From Amia ocellicauda (Eukaryota > Chordata > Actinopteri > Amiiformes > Amiidae), in contig NC_089855.1 in NCBI RefSeq assembly GCF_036373705.1, positions 50,470,329-50,534,328 of the forward strand: DNA of 64,000 bases, written 5' to 3'. A program made the position numbers and the translations under genes. Positions 60,526 to 64,000 of the stretch are shown here, piece by piece. How positions within the stretch are numbered: position 1 is the stretch's first letter; every line of letters begins with the position of its first letter. The notes under the pieces are model-generated. The model saw only the letters and a program-made list of their open reading frames with translations, did not search any database and had not been told where the DNA came from.

Positions 60526-60848
60526 GGTGGATCTGATGCTCTTCCCCTAGGACCTGTGTGGTGAATTTTCTCTCTCTCTATCTGTGATTAAATCCTTACT
60601 TATATACATATGTCCATGAACGTTTCTGGAGCTCATGTAAATCACATCACACGACGGGCCGTGATCTTTTCGGTCACTTTGAAAGTTTTGCTCATGACAA
60701 TCCTTTTCTATTGCGGCACGATGGCTGCCACCGAGGAAGGAAAGTCGTCCGCAGTTGGCTGCAAGCTTGCCTGAAGCGCAGGAAAGGACTTACTCGCGAC
60801 GTGCCACTTAAAGACTGAAGAAGTGGGGGTCGGCCTCACCGAGAGCCC

Positions 60849-62757
60849 AGAGGATTAGCTCACGTGGTAGAGCGCTCGCTTAGCATTGTAGCGTTATGTT
60901 GGGTGTATTTGGATAAGAGCATTTGGGCTCTGAGCTGAAGCACTGATCTAAAGAAAACCTCTCCCCCCCAAAGTTATCAGATTCCCTTAGCTCATCAGCT
61001 TGGAACTGGTTTGCATCAAAGTGACAGTTTTGGGGAGGATGGCACCAAGAAGAGGCCACATAGTTTGGAATTCTGCTATGAGATGTCTGGAGAAAGGGGC
61101 CTGTAGGTGATAAAAACTCTTTGAAGTGGACGAGAGCCGAAATCCCGACATAGAGCTACGAACCCAGGCCAACCGGCATTTCCAAAAGATGGCATGGATT
61201 GACATCAGTCATAAATCAAGCCCCCCTCCAATAGGACACTGGGGGCTGAAACCGAAATCCAATCTCAAAAACTCAAGAACCAATCACCTCTTGATCTGAC
61301 AGACTATAAGGAACAGCGGGCAGTCTTTCTCGCTCTCTCTCACCTGAACCAGTAACTCGCTGCCACAGCTCAACCTGTAGCTCTGTTGCCAGAACCGGAA
61401 CCAGAAACCAACTAAGTCTTTGCCGGCAACAGAAGAGTTAAACTGGGAGAAGGAGATTGAGCCGTACGAAGAATTCTTTTAAAGGACTTTATTAAATAAA
61501 GAACTTTACAGACTGCGCTGCCCGCCTGTGCCCACCTGATCAGTGGAGTTTTACAGCTGGACAATTGACTAAGTCGACTGTATACGAAAGTGTCAGTCAT
61601 TTAAATAGCTATTTGAGTCTTAAGAAACTTGACCCTTGGAACAAACACGGCCCTGCTTTCCTCAAAGACTTTGTCTCCAAATAAGTACGGTGAGAGACCC
61701 TGCTTGCCAAGAAGATTTTGTGCACAACCTTGGAGCCTTCAAACCAGTGGAAAATCTGTTTGGAAACGACTCTACTTTCGCGAAACCCCAACTTCCAGGT
61801 GTATCGACTGAGTGGAAGTTCTTGGACAAAGCCGAACCGGACTGCCTTTGTTCCAAACCACACGGACCTCGTGCCGTGTGCTGTTATCTGAGCCCGAAGC
61901 CAGAGAGGCCTCTCTGCGACGAAGTTCAGATAAGTTTAACAGTTTGGAGTTCATGATTCATGACATTTGAGAAATCAATTAGAAATGTTAATCTGTGATT
62001 CATAACTCTAGAATGTGTAATATCATTTAGTTTTCTTAAATATAAATGTGTGTTGCATTAAACTGTTTTGTTGATCATTTTAGAAATAAAATCTGTCAAC
62101 GCCGAGAAATATCTTCTCATTCCTGTTTAACTGTTTAGTCTGAAATTGACACAAGTTAATAGACATTAGATTATTGGTGGCCCTGCCTATCCTTAATCAT
62201 TGAATAATAATCAGTTAAGGGAAATTGTGGTAACAAGTAATGATAGGATCTTTCTCGGCACCTAAACGTGAATGAGACTGATATATATATATAACGAGAA
62301 GTTACCTGACATAAATACTAACCTGCGTAGTTATTTAATGTCTGACTAATAATACTAACGAGAGACTCACCTTCGTCTTACTAACCGGTATTGTAGTCAA
62401 TGTGTTTATAACCTTTTTTGTTTAACGATTTGTGTTATCATATGTGATCCCATGGTCTTTGATTTGGTCACGGAAGTGATTTGTCTTCGATTTGTTGATC
62501 TAGAGTTGAATTGTAATTAGTTTTTCCCTTTTGTATAATTAGTGTAGTGCTACATTTAGTCTTTGTTTTGAATTCATTTGACAATTTATATCTTTGGAAT
62601 TGGTGTCTTCGTCCAATTATTACAGAAATTGAGTTCTACAAGATTCCAGGATTCGTGATAAGGTGATACTATAAATTCACTTCTTTAATTGAAATGTATA
62701 AGTGTACCTTACGCTACAGCATGCGAGAGGCAGCAGGATCGATGCCCGCATTCTCCA
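60849..62757 (+). pseudogene. tRNA-Ala split by LTR, unit 9
   Basis: 5' half 60849-60886 (first base A instead of T), 3' half 62719-62757 with one variable/T-arm change (CAGCAGG). Confidence 0.86.
60887..62718 (+). mobile_element. solo LTR-like insertion, unit 9
   Basis: 1832 bp; 2 bp longer through an extra AT in the TATATATA run near 62283. Confidence 0.75.
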
Positions 62758-63771
62758 AGGCCTCAGGCGCTCGTGCCCCGGTTTCGGGGGAGAGTCGCTC
62801 ACTTTTCTTGCCGCAGACACAGGCGCAAGGCATTTACTGTTTGCCGTAAGGTTATCAGACACAACGCGCCGGCGACGGCTGCAGCATTAGCACGCCGGCT
62901 GGCCCTTCCGAAGTTCCCCAAAAACGACCGAGATGCCGCTTCGACGTCGTAACCCCAGGAACGACCGCAAAGGCACTCCAACCCTCAATCTTCCGATCCG
63001 AAGTCAGACCGAAGAGACTGTATGATGTTTTAGATTAAAGATAGTATGCAGACCGAGCAAGTTAGATTTATCGAGCTAGCAAACAGCCATTGAGGCACCT
63101 GTTCGGGACGTACCCTGTAGAAATTCCTGTCAACGATAAAAGGATCAAACGGTGGAGAAAAAGCCCGCAGGATGTTTGTCAAAACTCTGTTTGTGGACTG
63201 AATGGCTTTCCCAGATTGGCAGGGACTGTTTTTGGTATTGACTGAGGGACAGTTGTAAAAGACAACCTCTCACCGGACCTCTGGCATACACCAAAGAAAG
63301 CCACCTCACCTCTCCCCCGGATCTCACAAAACACAATCCCCCCCGCCCCCAGGGAAGACAGACCGCAATCGGACTCGGGCTTGCACCTTTTGATTGGATG
63401 AACGGCCGCAAGCATTCTATGTCATTTTCTTTTAAAGCTTCACTCGTGCTTGTAAAAAACCGAGGTCTCACTGAAAGAATGCCCTGACGTGGTTGCTTCC
63501 AAGCTAGCTGGTTTACAAAGTTCCTTTTCGCTTTAACGATGATTTCCAAGAAGGGAAATAATCTATCTGTAATCTGTCAACACAGGCACCTTCTTCTCCG
63601 TTAAGCCACGCGGTCACCACCAGGAAGGTGAACGCACCAGGCCGACCCGGAGTTCTCGCCAATTCGTCTCCAAGCCTCCCAAGAGGGAACATAAACAGGC
63701 CTTATTCGCAGACACAGGCCCTCACGCAGGGGGACCACCGCTCCACCGCCGCTGTCCCTGACAAGGGCCCC

Positions 63772-63843
63772 AGGTCCCACCAAGACTTGAACTCGGATCG
63801 CTGGATTCAGAGTCCAGAGTGCTAACCATTACACCATGGAACC
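63772..63843 (-). tRNA. tRNA-Gln (CTG), unit 9
   Basis: Anticodon CTG; same T-stem wobble as unit 8. Confidence 0.93.
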
Positions 63844-63978
63844 AAGCCGGCTGCCCACCTCTTGCCCGTGACGAAGGTTTCTGCTCTACGCACACGTCTC
63901 GCTCTGTCGCACGGCCAAGTCCAGAGTGAGCCAAGTTGCGCCCAGAGTGCTGCGTGTGGCGGGTCACTTCCGGAGCCT

Positions 63979-64000
63979 TCCCTGGTGGTCTAGTGGTCAG
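63979..64000 (+). tRNA. tRNA-Glu, unit 9, first 22 bases
   Basis: TCCCTGGTGGTCTAGTGGTCAG to the window edge; matches the start of the other tRNA-Glu copies. Confidence 0.9.

Larger units (their letters stand above)
57329..60848 (+). repeat. tRNA array unit 8
   Basis: 3520 bp. The LTR part is nearly identical to that of unit 1. Spacers 59233-60246 and 60526-60848 hold no supported gene. Confidence 0.93.
60849..64000 (+). repeat. tRNA array unit 9 (right end cut by window)
   Basis: Partial, to base 22 of tRNA-Glu. Spacer 62758-63771 holds no supported gene. The tRNA-Gln variant is shared with unit 8. Confidence 0.92.

Noticed and set aside
1-64000. CRISPR array, bacterial operon or plasmid
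   Set aside because: Repeats are kilobase-scale units with eukaryotic tRNA genes and spliceosomal introns; no short direct repeats with regular spacers, and no bacterial ribosome-binding sites.

Overview
The window is vertebrate nuclear DNA, probably from a fish or amphibian. That host guess is inference. It rests on eukaryotic tRNA-Gln(CTG), tRNA-Glu(CTC) and tRNA-Ala(AGC) sequences with internal A/B boxes, on spliceosomal introns, and on vertebrate-type Polinton and LTR elements. Nearly everything belongs to one tandem array. Its basic unit is about 3.5 kb and nine units are seen (first and last partial). Each unit carries a tRNA-Ala gene split by a 1.83-kb LTR-like insertion, about 1 kb of spacer, a tRNA-Gln gene on the minus strand, a tRNA-Glu gene on the plus strand about 135 bp further on, and about 0.32 kb of second spacer.

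Units begin near 1 (partial), 3194, 23309, 26833, 30242, 33754, 53785, 57329 and 60849. In units 2 and 6 a 16.5-kb Polinton/Maverick (adintovirus-like element) sits at the same nucleotide, 33 bp after the tRNA-Glu gene: 6427-23012 and 36986-53487. The two are near-identical, so they look like copies of one insertion duplicated with the array (period about 30.5 kb). Both have terminal inverted repeats of about 181 bp starting AGTAG. Copy 1 is flanked by a 6-bp direct repeat, CCTGTG. Copy 1 looks whole; copy 2 carries about two breaks.

The Polinton has two converging gene blocks. On the plus strand from the left: three accessory genes (one unrecognised with a faint PC4-like look, one unrecognised, one Bcl-2-like with a probable acylated N terminus), a chromodomain integrase, minor capsid protein, basic core protein, major capsid protein and adenain-type protease. 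On the minus strand from the right: a six-exon spliced gene with only phase-1 introns, a small basic ORF, protein-primed DNA polymerase B, a packaging ATPase, a small protein with a hydrophobic tail and a conserved ancillary protein. Capsid, core and protease genes follow each other with 1-4 nt between stop and start. The blocks meet at a shared AT-rich poly(A) region.

Inferred history: a Gln/Glu/Ala tRNA cluster; LTR element insertion into the tRNA-Ala anticodon loop and reduction to a lone LTR; tandem amplification; Polinton insertion behind one tRNA-Glu; duplication of the Polinton-bearing segment with exchange between units.
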